In this document: piece after piece, positions 7,171 through 15,511 of the stretch | How positions within the stretch are numbered: position 1 is the first letter of the stretch | Layout: each line of letters begins with the position of its first letter | From: Anthropogastromicrobium sp052273485 | GTDB taxonomy: Bacteria; Bacillota; Clostridia; Lachnospirales; Lachnospiraceae | Length of the DNA: 64,000 nt | Reading direction: 5' to 3' | Assembly (NCBI GenBank): GCA_052273485.1 | Contig: DAVZID010000001.1 | Span: 85,374 to 149,373 of the forward strand | Made by a program: the position numbers and the translations under genes | Notes under the pieces: generated by a model | Told to the model about the DNA's origin: nothing | Databases searched by the model: none | What the model saw: the letters and a program-made list of their open reading frames with translations, nothing else

Positions 7171-8199
7171 ATGGCGGTGAAATTCAAAAAAGACAAATTG
7201 TGGAAAATTTCAACGATTGTTGTATGTGCAGTGTTGTTTGGAGTGTTGGCAGCGGATATCCGAGGAAACTATGTGACAGCTCCGATTGACGTAGCTGCCT
7301 ATCATATTTTAAGAAGATTTCAAAGCAATGCCATGACGGGATTTTTTAAGCTGATGACCAATATGGTTCATCCAGTGGTACTCTTGGTGATCAGCCTTTC
7401 GATGATTCATATTCTCAAACAGCGTAAATATCTTGTTGCGCTGCTTGGAAATTTGATTTTGACCGTCCTTTTGAATCTGGCAATCAAGGGTAGCTTCATG
7501 AGGGTTCGACCACCGGAGGAGATGCGCCTTATTATGGAAAGCGGTTACAGCTTTCCGAGTGGACATGCCATGGTGGCAGCGTCGTTTTATGGATTTCTTG
7601 TGTATATGCTAAAACAGGCGGATCTGAAAAAAACACAAAAATCTGTTTTTGGAATCCTAAATGCGCTGATTGTGTTCTTAGTGGGATGCAGCCGCATTTA
7701 TCTGGGTGTACACTATGCAACCGACGTGATTGGTGGTTTTTGTGTTTCTGTCATCTACCTGATATTGTATACTGAGGTCATCAGCCATTACTTTGCGGCA
7801 GAGGCATCGGATGCCGCGCATCATCATTTGGATGTCAAGCAGGAGCTGGTTTTAAGCTTTGCCTACGCATTTCGAGGCATTTTTGACGGCATCAAAAATG
7901 AGCGCAACATGATGATTCATTATTCCGCTGTCGTGCTTGTTGTTGTTTTTGGTATTACCTTAAAGCTGACGGTGACCGAGTGGGGCATTTGCCTTATCTT
8001 ATGCGGAATGGTCATTGCACTCGAGCAGGTCAATACCGCAATCGAAGCGGTTGTTGATCTGGTAACAGAGGAGCATAAGGAGCTAGCACGTTTGGCAAAG
8101 GACACCGCAGCAGGAGCAGTTTTAGTGGCGGCCATTACAGCAGCCATTGTGGGGGGATTGATTTTCTTTCCGAAACTGGCAGTGCTGTTTGGATTATAA
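7171..8199 (+). CDS. PAP2 phosphatase-DgkA kinase fusion
   Basis: A 342-residue membrane protein joining two lipid enzymes. Residues about 1-205 are a PAP2 phosphatase with K-x6-R-P (KGSFMRVRP, about 105), S-F-P-S-G-H (about 129) and S-R-I-Y-L-G-V-H-Y-A-T-D (about 173). Residues about 220-342 are a prokaryotic DgkA/undecaprenol kinase with N-E-R-N (about 243), E-Q-V-N-T-A-I-E (about 285) and K-D-T-A-A-G-A-V (about 310). The first half would remove phosphate from lipid pyrophosphates or phosphatidate. The second would phosphorylate undecaprenol or diacylglycerol. Together they could balance carrier lipid at the inner membrane. ATG 7171 follows GGCAGGTG; GTG 7177 is an alternative. All catalytic motifs appear intact. 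Confidence 0.88.
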   Translation: MAVKFKKDKLWKISTIVVCAVLFGVLAADIRGNYVTAPIDVAAYHILRRFQSNAMTGFFKLMTNMVHPVVLLVISLSMIHILKQRKYLVALLGNLILTVLLNLAIKGSFMRVRPPEEMRLIMESGYSFPSGHAMVAASFYGFLVYMLKQADLKKTQKSVFGILNALIVFLVGCSRIYLGVHYATDVIGGFCVSVIYLILYTEVISHYFAAEASDAAHHHLDVKQELVLSFAYAFRGIFDGIKNERNMMIHYSAVVLVVVFGITLKLTVTEWGICLILCGMVIALEQVNTAIEAVVDLVTEEHKELARLAKDTAAGAVLVAAITAAIVGGLIFFPKLAVLFGL

Positions 8200-8200
8200 A

Positions 8201-8232
8201 GTTCACGGGCTGCTAGGCTATGATCCGTGAAC
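8201..8232 (+). terminator. Hairpin after the PAP2-DgkA gene
   Basis: GTTCACGG at 8201 pairs perfectly with CCGTGAAC at 8225. No T-run follows. Its end sequences resemble the hairpin at 263-326, so it may be a dispersed element rather than a terminator. Confidence 0.45.
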
Positions 8233-8275
8233 AATAACAAAGAAACTTATATCAATAGAAAGGCAGGTAACAATT

Positions 8276-8677
8276 ATGGAATTTAAAGTAACAGATCTTG
8301 TAAAGAATGTCGTATTAGCAGGAATCGGTGCAGCAGCCGTAACTACCGAAAAGGCAAAGGATGTTGCAGATGAACTCGTAAAGAAAGGAAGCCTGACCGT
8401 AGAACAGGGAAAGGTTTTAAATGAGGAGCTTAAGCATAACATCAAAGAAACCTTTGAGAATAAGAAAAAGAAAGATGCTTCTGTAGAAGAACTGTTGTCA
8501 GCAATGACACCAGATCAGATTGAAGCACTGAAGGAACTGTTAAATAAGGCTGCTAAGCCACAGGAAGAGGAAGCTTCATCAACCGAAGCAAAGGCTGAAG
8601 AGCCGAAGGCAGAGGCAGAAGAACTAGAAAAGGAAGCAGATAGCGAAGCACAGCCGAAAGAGAACGAGGATGAGTGA
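8276..8677 (+). CDS. Phasin-like small helical protein
   Basis: A 133-residue protein in two parts. Residues 1-65 form amphipathic helices with A-G-I-G-A-A-A-V-T-T-E-K-A and E-L-V-K-K-G-S-L-T, as in phasin/PhaF-like proteins. The rest is a low-complexity acidic tail of E, A and K ending PKENEDE. Such proteins are commonly found immediately before UbiB/ABC1 kinases in Clostridia, where their role is unknown; polyhydroxyalkanoate granules are not expected here. ATG 8276 follows AAAGGCAGG. The stop overlaps the UbiB start by eight bases, so the two are coupled. I infer a membrane-surface partner for the kinase. Confidence 0.7.
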   Translation: MEFKVTDLVKNVVLAGIGAAAVTTEKAKDVADELVKKGSLTVEQGKVLNEELKHNIKETFENKKKKDASVEELLSAMTPDQIEALKELLNKAAKPQEEEASSTEAKAEEPKAEAEELEKEADSEAQPKENEDE

Positions 8678-10253
8678 AAGAGAAGAACGGTCAAGACTTT
8701 CTGAAATCATGCAGGTACTGCGGCGTTATCACATTACCAAAGGGATAACGCCAGTCAAACTGCGTGAGATTTTAGAAGAACTGGGGCCGACTTATGTAAA
8801 GTTAGGACAAATCCTTTCAATACGAACGGATTTGATCTCATCGGATTATTGTGCAGAGCTTCAGAAATTGCGCTCACAGGTTAGCCCGATGCCATATGAG
8901 GAAGTTTGCATTGTTCTTCGTGAAGCCTATAAAAAAGACCCGGAGGATGTCTTTTCATCAATTGTAAAGGCACCAATCGGGTCTGCTTCGATTGCGCAGG
9001 TGCATGAGGCAACACTCAAAAGTGGAGAGCATGTGGTGCTGAAGGTGCAGCGCCGAGGCATTCATGATACGATGGCAAAGGATGTTGCGATGATGCAGCG
9101 CATGCTTCGCTTTGTGCCGCCAGCTTTAAAAGGGCTTGTTGATTTGGATCGCGTGATTAAGGAATTTTGGGCATCTGCGCAGGAGGAGATGGATTTTCTT
9201 CGAGAAGCTTCTAATATGGAACTATTCGCCAAAAACAATACGAATGTCGCCTTTGTAACATCCCCGAAGCTGTACCGTGATCTGACAACGGCACAAGTGC
9301 TTGTCATGGAATATATTGATGGCTACAGCATTTCGGATACACAGACATTGGAAAAGGAAGGTTATGACCGAACTGAAATCGGAGAAAAGCTTGCCGACAA
9401 CTATGTGCGTCAGATTATGCAGGATGGTTTCTTTCATGCAGATCCGCATCCAGGCAATTTGCGTATTCGCGGTGGAAAAATTGTCTGGATGGATATGGGA
9501 ATGATGGGACGTCTCACACCGAGGGACAAGAGCCTGATCGCAAAGGCAGTAAAAGCCATCGCCAGAGGCAACAATTCCGAGCTTGTCGACGTCATTCTTG
9601 CACTCGGAATCTTTCATGGAAAGCCGGATCGCATTCGTCTGTACGCAGATATTGAAGGGCTTATGATGCGTTACGGCACAATGGATATTGGCAGTATCGA
9701 CATTGCAGCACTTCTGACGGAATTGATTGAGATTATGAATGCAAATGAGCTTGCAATGCCAGCGCAGCTGACACTTCTTGCACGAGGTATGACCACAATC
9801 GAGGGTGTAATCGCAGATTTAAGCCCACAGGTCAATATCATCGAGGTGGCATCAGGGCGTATCTCCGCATCCTTCTGGGAGAATGTAAATTGGAAGGAAG
9901 AACTCAAAAACGAGGGAAGTTTACTGTATCGTTCGCTAAACCGGGCAATGGATATTCCAGTATTGATGGCAGATCTATTGCAAAGCTATCGAAACAACGA
10001 GACACGCATCAAGCTCGATCTTCACGCGACAGATGATTTGTCCGAGATGCTTGAAAAGCTTGTTTCAAGAATGGTCATGGGACTTGTGATTGCAGCACTT
10101 CTTTTGGCATCGAGTGTTCTTTGCACGACAAAGATGCAGCCACGTCTGTTTGGCATTCCGGCACTCGGCTTCTTTGGCTACATTTTAGCGCTAGGACTTG
10201 CCGGGTATCTCGTATGGGAGCATTTGAAGGACAAAATTGGCAAACGAAAATAA
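8670..10253 (+). CDS. UbiB/AarF (ABC1) family atypical kinase
   Basis: A 527-residue protein with an ABC1/UbiB protein-kinase-like core and two C-terminal membrane helices (about 470-490 and 497-517). Family motifs are ELGPTYVKLGQILS near 35, the alanine-rich loop GSASIAQVHEA near 105, a lysine in VLKVQRRG near 128, FFHADPHPGN near 256 with the catalytic asparagine, and WMDMGMMG near 273 with the metal aspartate. All residues for nucleotide binding are present. UbiB proteins support ubiquinone synthesis and lipid handling in respiring bacteria; no quinone genes are seen here, so its substrate is open. It is coupled to the phasin-like gene upstream and followed within 37 bases by two U32-like genes. 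Confidence 0.9.
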   Translation: MSEREERSRLSEIMQVLRRYHITKGITPVKLREILEELGPTYVKLGQILSIRTDLISSDYCAELQKLRSQVSPMPYEEVCIVLREAYKKDPEDVFSSIVKAPIGSASIAQVHEATLKSGEHVVLKVQRRGIHDTMAKDVAMMQRMLRFVPPALKGLVDLDRVIKEFWASAQEEMDFLREASNMELFAKNNTNVAFVTSPKLYRDLTTAQVLVMEYIDGYSISDTQTLEKEGYDRTEIGEKLADNYVRQIMQDGFFHADPHPGNLRIRGGKIVWMDMGMMGRLTPRDKSLIAKAVKAIARGNNSELVDVILALGIFHGKPDRIRLYADIEGLMMRYGTMDIGSIDIAALLTELIEIMNANELAMPAQLTLLARGMTTIEGVIADLSPQVNIIEVASGRISASFWENVNWKEELKNEGSLLYRSLNRAMDIPVLMADLLQSYRNNETRIKLDLHATDDLSEMLEKLVSRMVMGLVIAALLLASSVLCTTKMQPRLFGIPALGFFGYILALGLAGYLVWEHLKDKIGKRK

Positions 10254-10289
10254 ACGTAACGATTCAAAAAAGTGGAGCAGAGGCATACA

Positions 10290-11828
10290 ATGATACCATT
10301 TGCAATTTTATCAGGAAAGATCAAGACAAAAGCAGGTGAAAAGGAAATCCGCATATTGGAATTGTCGCCGGAATATTTTACCTTTCGACTGTTAGCAAAA
10401 CAGGCAAAGCAGTATGCACAAGCGTTTACAGAGGCAGGACAGCAAAACACAATCGAGCTGTCCTTTTTTCAATTTACAAAAAAGAAGTATCATGAATTGT
10501 CATTGAATTGTGAAACAGACGTAAAACGAGTGGAATTGCTTCCAACGGAAATGGGAACGAATTCCCTTTTGATTGCTGAGATTCGTATTACGGTTGAAAA
10601 TCAGGAATATCGTGAGTGCGCCGAAGTCTTAAATAGAGAATATCTAAAATATGTATATTTAAAGCTAGAGGAAACAGATGCGGATGTGTCGCAGGCATTG
10701 ACAGGTTATCCGGCACAAAAAGAGCAGATTTATTCTGAAAATTTAATCAAGCAAAGAGAAAAGTGGAATCAAACTATTTTTTGCAATGATTCTAACAAAG
10801 GGGAAAAAATAGGAGATGGCTGTAAGAACGAGACTATGGCAAACGAAATTTCTTATTGCGAGCTTGGAATCGAGCTGGATAATCCATCCTGGTATCAGGC
10901 ATATGAATCGTGTTCGTTGGATGAATTCATTACAATTTATTGGGAAAGCAGTGGTCTTTCACCGTTTCATCCGCTTCGCGCACAACATCCGATGCCAGAA
11001 TACCTGTACATCGGAAATGCGTACTGTCTACATCTGTTTCCAAAGGGAAAACAGCTTTATAGGTTGCTCGAAAAAGCACTGAAAGATACGTTTTTCCTAG
11101 TTCTCGTATTTGCGCCGGTGGAAGAAAAAAATATGGAAAAAATGGAAGAAATATTGCAATGCCTGGCAAATTGGTCTATTGAAAAAAAGATTCGGCTGGA
11201 GTTAGAGTTAAATGACTGGGGAATGGCTGGAATGATACGAAAAAAATATCCAAATCTGTTTTTACTAACGCTAGGTCGTCTTTTGTCAAAACAGCGAAGA
11301 GATACGCGAATGCGGTATTTGAATCCCATAAAGAAAACGGATATCGAAGAAACTATGCAAAACAGTCAAAAAGAGGATGATTTTGGTCAGGGACCGATTC
11401 AAACTGTATTTTATCAGAAGTATCTGCGTGAGCATTTTTGTATCACGCGTGCAGCATTTCAGAGCTGTGGGTACGAGCAGGCGTTTCCAGAACCAGACAG
11501 CGGCATAGAAACAACACTTCATTTTCCATTTTTCCAAATGAATACATCAGGCTGGTGTCCACTGCTTGCCAGATTGCATCGTGGTGATCGGGGCAAGCAA
11601 AAAGCAGTATTGTCTTGTGATTGTGAGTGCATGCAGTATGCATTCGAATATCCAGATTTTTTGCAAATGATAGGACGGTATAACAGTATATTTGGATATG
11701 ATTCGATCATGATTAAGCGAATGAATCCTACAACACAAGAAAAGAAAGAAAGTATGAAAACGGTTCGCCTTGTTGCTGGATTTTTAAACACACCGAAAAA
11801 TGTAGATAAAAAGGAGTTTGATCAGTGA
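10290..11828 (+). CDS. U32-like protein with possible PilZ-like N-terminus (function unknown)
   Basis: A 512-residue cytoplasmic protein. Residues about 1-130 are beta-rich, with R-I-L-E-L-S-P-E-Y-F-T-F-R and later strands that vaguely recall PilZ domains. From about 235 on it resembles a U32-type barrel: G-N-A-Y-C-L-H-L-F-P, then E-L-E-L-N-D-W-G near 303-310, then L-G-R-L-L-S-K-Q-R-R-D-T-R near 328-340. A C-terminal D-C-E-C pair plus scattered cysteines could bind a metal or Fe-S centre. ATG 10290 lies seven bases after AGAGG. Its stop overlaps the next U32 gene by four bases, which suggests the two proteins work together, as UbiU and UbiV do. The family assignment is inference. Confidence 0.55.
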   Translation: MIPFAILSGKIKTKAGEKEIRILELSPEYFTFRLLAKQAKQYAQAFTEAGQQNTIELSFFQFTKKKYHELSLNCETDVKRVELLPTEMGTNSLLIAEIRITVENQEYRECAEVLNREYLKYVYLKLEETDADVSQALTGYPAQKEQIYSENLIKQREKWNQTIFCNDSNKGEKIGDGCKNETMANEISYCELGIELDNPSWYQAYESCSLDEFITIYWESSGLSPFHPLRAQHPMPEYLYIGNAYCLHLFPKGKQLYRLLEKALKDTFFLVLVFAPVEEKNMEKMEEILQCLANWSIEKKIRLELELNDWGMAGMIRKKYPNLFLLTLGRLLSKQRRDTRMRYLNPIKKTDIEETMQNSQKEDDFGQGPIQTVFYQKYLREHFCITRAAFQSCGYEQAFPEPDSGIETTLHFPFFQMNTSGWCPLLARLHRGDRGKQKAVLSCDCECMQYAFEYPDFLQMIGRYNSIFGYDSIMIKRMNPTTQEKKESMKTVRLVAGFLNTPKNVDKKEFDQ

Positions 11829-12829
11829 AACTGACAGTAGGACTTGGTTCGATTGACGATTATATCCCATATGTAGAGGCTGGAGCGGATGAGTTTTTCT
11901 GTGGCTATGTGCCGCATGAGTGGATGATACATGGCGGCTTGAAGTATCCGTTAAATCGCCGTGAAGTCCTGTATTATAATGTGCAGATTGGGTCGGAAAG
12001 TGAGCTGGAGATCTTGGCAGAGCTTGTCCATCAAAAAGGAAAGCCTGTCACGATTGCATTAAATGGATTGTTCTATGCATCGCATCAATATCCGATGATC
12101 GCCAGCCTGATTCATCGCTTGTTTTACATGGGCTTTTCCTCCTTTATCGTAGGCGATATGGCACTTCTTGTTTTTTTAAAACAGCACATAACAGAACCAA
12201 TTACACTTCACATAAGCGGTGAGCTTTCGGAAACCAATCATAGTATGATTGATGAGATGAGGCTTCTTGGCGCGAAACGAGTGATCTTTCATCGCAAGGT
12301 AACACCGCAGGAGATGAAAAGTTGTATTGTTTATCAGAAGAGGATGCATCCCAATCAGCTATTGGAGTATGAGGCATTTGCATTAAACGAGATGTGTCAT
12401 TTTACAGGAGCTTTTTGCAACAGCCTTCACTGTGATGAGCTGGCACCGGCCTGTCGTTTGCCCTATCGACTTGTAAAAATAGAAGATGATAAAAAAGTGG
12501 AACAAATCAGTTCGAAATGGCCCCAAGAACTGATCGCAACAATCACAAATCCAGAAGAACAAAAAGATGAATTCTTCGAGGACGACTATCTACTTGGACG
12601 AAGCGGATGTGGTTTGTGTGCGCTTTGGCAGCTGCGAGATGCAGGAATTACGCATTTAAAGCTAGTAAGCCGCGGAAATTATACAGCGGATACCATAGAA
12701 GATATCCGCTGCTTAAAACGTGCACTTGCAATTTTAGAAAAATCTGCCTGCGAAGCCGATTATCAAAATCAAATGCGCCGCGAGCTGTTTCCAAAAGGAT
12801 GCAGTCACAATTGCTACTATATCATGTGA
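11825..12829 (+). CDS. U32 family peptidase-like protein (UbiU/TrhP type)
   Basis: A 334-residue protein with the U32 barrel. It opens LTVGLGSIDDYIPYVEAGADEFFCGY, the standard first strand and G-A-D-E/x-V-Y-x-G position. Residues about 190-209 give C-x6-C-x4-C-x6-C (FCNSLHC...ACRLPY), and about 262-265 give C-G-L-C before LWQLRDAGITHLKLVSRG. In characterised U32 proteins (UbiU/V, RlhA, TrhP) such cysteines bind a 4Fe-4S cluster used in oxygen-independent hydroxylation of quinones or RNA. Its start overlaps the preceding U32-like gene by four bases. Peptidase activity is unlikely. The substrate here is unknown. Confidence 0.82.
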   Translation: MKLTVGLGSIDDYIPYVEAGADEFFCGYVPHEWMIHGGLKYPLNRREVLYYNVQIGSESELEILAELVHQKGKPVTIALNGLFYASHQYPMIASLIHRLFYMGFSSFIVGDMALLVFLKQHITEPITLHISGELSETNHSMIDEMRLLGAKRVIFHRKVTPQEMKSCIVYQKRMHPNQLLEYEAFALNEMCHFTGAFCNSLHCDELAPACRLPYRLVKIEDDKKVEQISSKWPQELIATITNPEEQKDEFFEDDYLLGRSGCGLCALWQLRDAGITHLKLVSRGNYTADTIEDIRCLKRALAILEKSACEADYQNQMRRELFPKGCSHNCYYIM

Positions 12830-12842
12830 GAATTGCGGCGTA

Positions 12843-13820
12843 TTAAATGGACAGCTGCGTGCGAAGCCATGCATCTGCAAGAACAGGCCAAATCGAAACC
12901 TCTGGGTTTGGTTCGCGCGTAGACGGATTGCCAGGCATATGGTTTGGAATTTCTTTTTCCAGATCAGCAAGTTTTTCATCAGAGACCTCAACACCTGCAG
13001 TACCAGCCTTAATTGCGTCAATTGTATGTGCAAAAGGCTCTAATGTATATAGCTCACCAAAGATACCCTGTGCCCACGAAGCAGTTGCAAGAGAAAGACC
13101 ATGAGGGCCCTGTGAGAAAACATGATGCGCAAACGGAACACCCTGCTTCTTGCAGGCGTCCGCAAACAGGTAGCTGTTTTCAACAGGAACACATTCATCG
13201 GTCACAGTTTGCCACAGAAAGCTCGGTGGTGTTTGCGGTGTAACCTGTGTTTCAAGAGACATGTACTGCAGTTCATCCGCGGTCGGATGAGTACCGAGGA
13301 GGTTTTGCATGGAGCCTGCGTGTGTGAATGGGCCAGAAGTAATAACTGGGTAGCATAACAGCATTGCATCCGGTCTTGCCGAAACATCACGATATTCAGG
13401 CTTGACTTCCTTGATATCCTCATAGTGAACACCCTCACTGGCAACAAGATGGCCGCCAGCTGAGAAACCGCATGTTGCGATGCAATCAGGCTTAATGTCG
13501 TATTTCTCACTTCGGCTTCTGATGATGCGGACTGCACGGGCAAGGTCACGCATCGGCTGATCTTTAAGCGCAGTTGTGCCAAGCAAATTGGTGGTGTAGG
13601 TCAAAACAAAGGTCTGGTAGCCCTTGTGGTAGAAATCAAGGGCAACAATACCAGCCTCAGTAGGGGATGCGATATAATAGGCACCTCCCGGAACTACCAG
13701 CACACAGGGACGCTTCTTTTTGTCTTCGTGCAGATAGCCAGTCAAAAATGGAACAAAACCATAGCTTTGCGGCCAGGTATATTCGCCGTCCTCCCAAATT
13801 GAAAAACGAATTGTTTTCAT
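12843..13820 (-). CDS. Alpha/beta hydrolase (carbohydrate-esterase-like)
   Basis: A 325-residue cytoplasmic serine hydrolase of the BD-FAE/acetyl-xylan-esterase-like type. The oxyanion segment is VLVVPGGAYYIASPTEA near 40-57. The nucleophile lies in CGFSAGGHL near 117-125, the acid is probably in TVTDECVPVENS near 207, and the catalytic histidine is in SQGPHGLS near 240. The C-terminal extension (about 265-325) ends in SIWPVLADAWLRTQL, seen in lipase/esterase proteins of gut Clostridia. It probably removes acetyl or acyl groups from sugars; the substrate is not shown. It is convergent with the U32 gene and has its own promoter. Its start is preceded by a 17-base leader box shared with the ArsR gene. 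Confidence 0.85.
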   Translation of the reverse strand: MKTIRFSIWEDGEYTWPQSYGFVPFLTGYLHEDKKKRPCVLVVPGGAYYIASPTEAGIVALDFYHKGYQTFVLTYTTNLLGTTALKDQPMRDLARAVRIIRSRSEKYDIKPDCIATCGFSAGGHLVASEGVHYEDIKEVKPEYRDVSARPDAMLLCYPVITSGPFTHAGSMQNLLGTHPTADELQYMSLETQVTPQTPPSFLWQTVTDECVPVENSYLFADACKKQGVPFAHHVFSQGPHGLSLATASWAQGIFGELYTLEPFAHTIDAIKAGTAGVEVSDEKLADLEKEIPNHMPGNPSTREPNPEVSIWPVLADAWLRTQLSI

Positions 13821-13827
13821 AGTAAAT

Positions 13828-13844
13828 TACCATGCCTTTCCGTA
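13828..13844 (-). promoter_or_regulatory. 17-base leader box, copy 1
   Basis: Reading toward the hydrolase gene, TACGGAAAGGCATGGTA lies exactly seven bases before the ATG. The identical 17 bases lie seven bases before arsR (55650-55666). A small GCAG/CTGC hairpin precedes this copy. GGAAAGG could pair with 16S rRNA, but its spacing of 14 bases is long. Confidence 0.6.
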
Positions 13845-13873
13845 AGAGTTGCAGCTAAGGCTGCATTTCTTTC

Positions 13874-13902
13874 GTTATAACATGCTTTTCCTAGAATGGC
13901 AA
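13874..13902 (-). promoter_or_regulatory. Promoter of the alpha/beta hydrolase gene
   Basis: On the minus strand TTGCCA (13902-13897), a 17-base spacer and TATAAC (13879-13874). This leaves a leader of about 48 bases. Confidence 0.65.
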
Positions 13903-14198
13903 GCGTAAATTTTATTGCTTATGAGGGAGGCTGCGAATTATGTAGTGGATGGGAAGGCGAATGTGATTTACGAGGCCGAACGTTGTAGCGGGACTTTCAA
14001 AATAACGTATGATAATAAGTAGTGTAACAGGTGCCCGCGGAAAAGAGAGGCCGACAAACACTTCGCCGAGCCACCCTTTGGAAACCTTGCGGGGAAAGCA
14101 ATACCTAGACATTCCTGTTTGAATATGATAACATAAGGAAAACAACAAACAATGAAAAAGAAGCAATTACGAAAAAGCGATAAAGAAAGGCAAACTAG

Positions 14199-15413
14199 AT
14201 GAGAGTATTAATTTTATCCTGTGGCACAGGTGGTGGCCATAACGCGGCGGCACATGCAATGAAAGAAGCCTTTGAACTGCGCGGTCATCATGCAGATGTA
14301 TTAAATCCGTATACCCGAAAGACAAACAAACTAGCAAATGTCATAGATACCTTATACGTTCGGCTGGTGCAGATCTCTCCAACACTTTTTGGTTTTACCT
14401 ATAAGATTGGTGATGCCTGCCGCAGACTGCCATGGCGCTCTCCAGTTTACTTTGCAAATGCAGAGATGGTTCCGGTCATGGAGCAGTACTTAGTAAAAAA
14501 TCAGTATGATGCAATCGTGATGCCTCACCTATTTCCAGCAGAAATCATTACCCAGATGAAGGCAAAGGGCATTGCGTTACCGCCCACAATTTTTGTCGCA
14601 ACGGATTATGCGTGCATTCCATTCACAGAGGAAACAGATTGTGATGCCTATGTGATTCCATCGCGCCATGTGCGGTATGATTTCTTAAGACGGGGGATTC
14701 CAGAAGAAAAGATCAAGGCACTCGGTATTCCAGTCCGTCAGACCTTTGCGCAGAAAATCTCAAAAGAAAAAGCCAGAGAAAAACTTGGTTTAGAGCAGGA
14801 TACGTTCTATACGCTTGTCTGTGCAGGCAGTATGGGGGCTGGTGGCATCGTAAAGACAATTAAGGTATTGTACCATTGGTGTAAAAAGCAAAATCAGAAA
14901 TTAGAAAAAAGAAACTGTAGAGAGCAAAAGAAAAATAAGAACCGAAATACGATTCAAAAACAGAATCCGCAACAACATCAGACAAAGCTGATCATCATCT
15001 GTGGAAATAATAAAGTATTGTACGATGCGCTTCATAAGATTTTAGGAGGAGATGAGCATGTAATCCTCATAGGCTTTACCGATCAGATGGCACTATACAT
15101 GAAGGCAAGCGATGTCTGTATTACCAAGCCGGGTGGATTGTCCAGTACGGAGGCTGCAGTTGCCAATGTGCCGTTTATTCATGCGATGGCAATTCCAGGC
15201 TGTGAGACACAAAATCTGGATTTCTTTGAGTCCTGTGGGATGAGTATCGGAGTACGAAAATCAAGAGGAGAACTGATTCGAGCCATTAAGCGGCTTCAAA
15301 ATAGACAGCTTCAAGAGACGATGAAGCTAGCACAAAAGAAATTTGTGCGTTCGGACAGCGGTGAAGCGATTTGTCGCCTGGTCGAGAAAATGGTACAGGA
15401 AAGACAAAGGTGA
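14199..15413 (+). CDS. MGDG synthase/UgtP-like glycosyltransferase
   Basis: A 404-residue GT28/GT-B enzyme that would transfer a sugar from UDP-sugar to diacylglycerol on the inner membrane face. The N-terminal MGDG-synthase domain has the lipid-binding loop SCGTGGGHNAAAHAM (8-22). The C-terminal domain has VCAGSMGAGG near 210 and the donor site DVCITKPGGLSSTEAAV near 310-326. Residues about 230-265 are an unusual inserted stretch of K, N, Q and R, absent from typical members and likely a surface loop. ATG 14199 follows AGAAAGG. It stands alone between the hydrolase and the convergent YoaK gene. Confidence 0.87.
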   Translation: MRVLILSCGTGGGHNAAAHAMKEAFELRGHHADVLNPYTRKTNKLANVIDTLYVRLVQISPTLFGFTYKIGDACRRLPWRSPVYFANAEMVPVMEQYLVKNQYDAIVMPHLFPAEIITQMKAKGIALPPTIFVATDYACIPFTEETDCDAYVIPSRHVRYDFLRRGIPEEKIKALGIPVRQTFAQKISKEKAREKLGLEQDTFYTLVCAGSMGAGGIVKTIKVLYHWCKKQNQKLEKRNCREQKKNKNRNTIQKQNPQQHQTKLIIICGNNKVLYDALHKILGGDEHVILIGFTDQMALYMKASDVCITKPGGLSSTEAAVANVPFIHAMAIPGCETQNLDFFESCGMSIGVRKSRGELIRAIKRLQNRQLQETMKLAQKKFVRSDSGEAICRLVEKMVQERQR

Positions 15414-15465
15414 TTGAGAAGTGCTGATGAACGATCGGTTATGGAATGCTCATTTAAAAGAAAAA

Positions 15466-15494
15466 CAGGGGGCAGACGTATGATCAGCCCCCTG
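15466..15494. terminator. Bidirectional terminator between glycosyltransferase and DUF1275 genes
   Basis: CAGGGGGC pairs perfectly with GCCCCCTG around a 13-base loop. The flanks are AAAAA on the left and AATTTA on the right, so it can serve both convergent genes. Confidence 0.65.
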
Positions 15495-15511
15495 AATTTA
15501 AGTCAGCAGCC

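Larger units (their letters stand above)
13821..14198. other. Intergenic region between divergent hydrolase and glycosyltransferase genes
   Basis: The left part holds the minus-strand leader and promoter of the hydrolase. From about 13903 to 14180 I see no gene that I can support. An 84-codon minus-strand frame has no ribosome site and no recognisable motif. AGAAAGG at 14185 is the ribosome site for the gene at 14199. Confidence 0.6.

Noticed and set aside
13912..14166. 84-codon minus-strand frame in the hydrolase-glycosyltransferase gap
   Set aside because: No ribosome site, no promoter, no recognisable motif; treated as chance.
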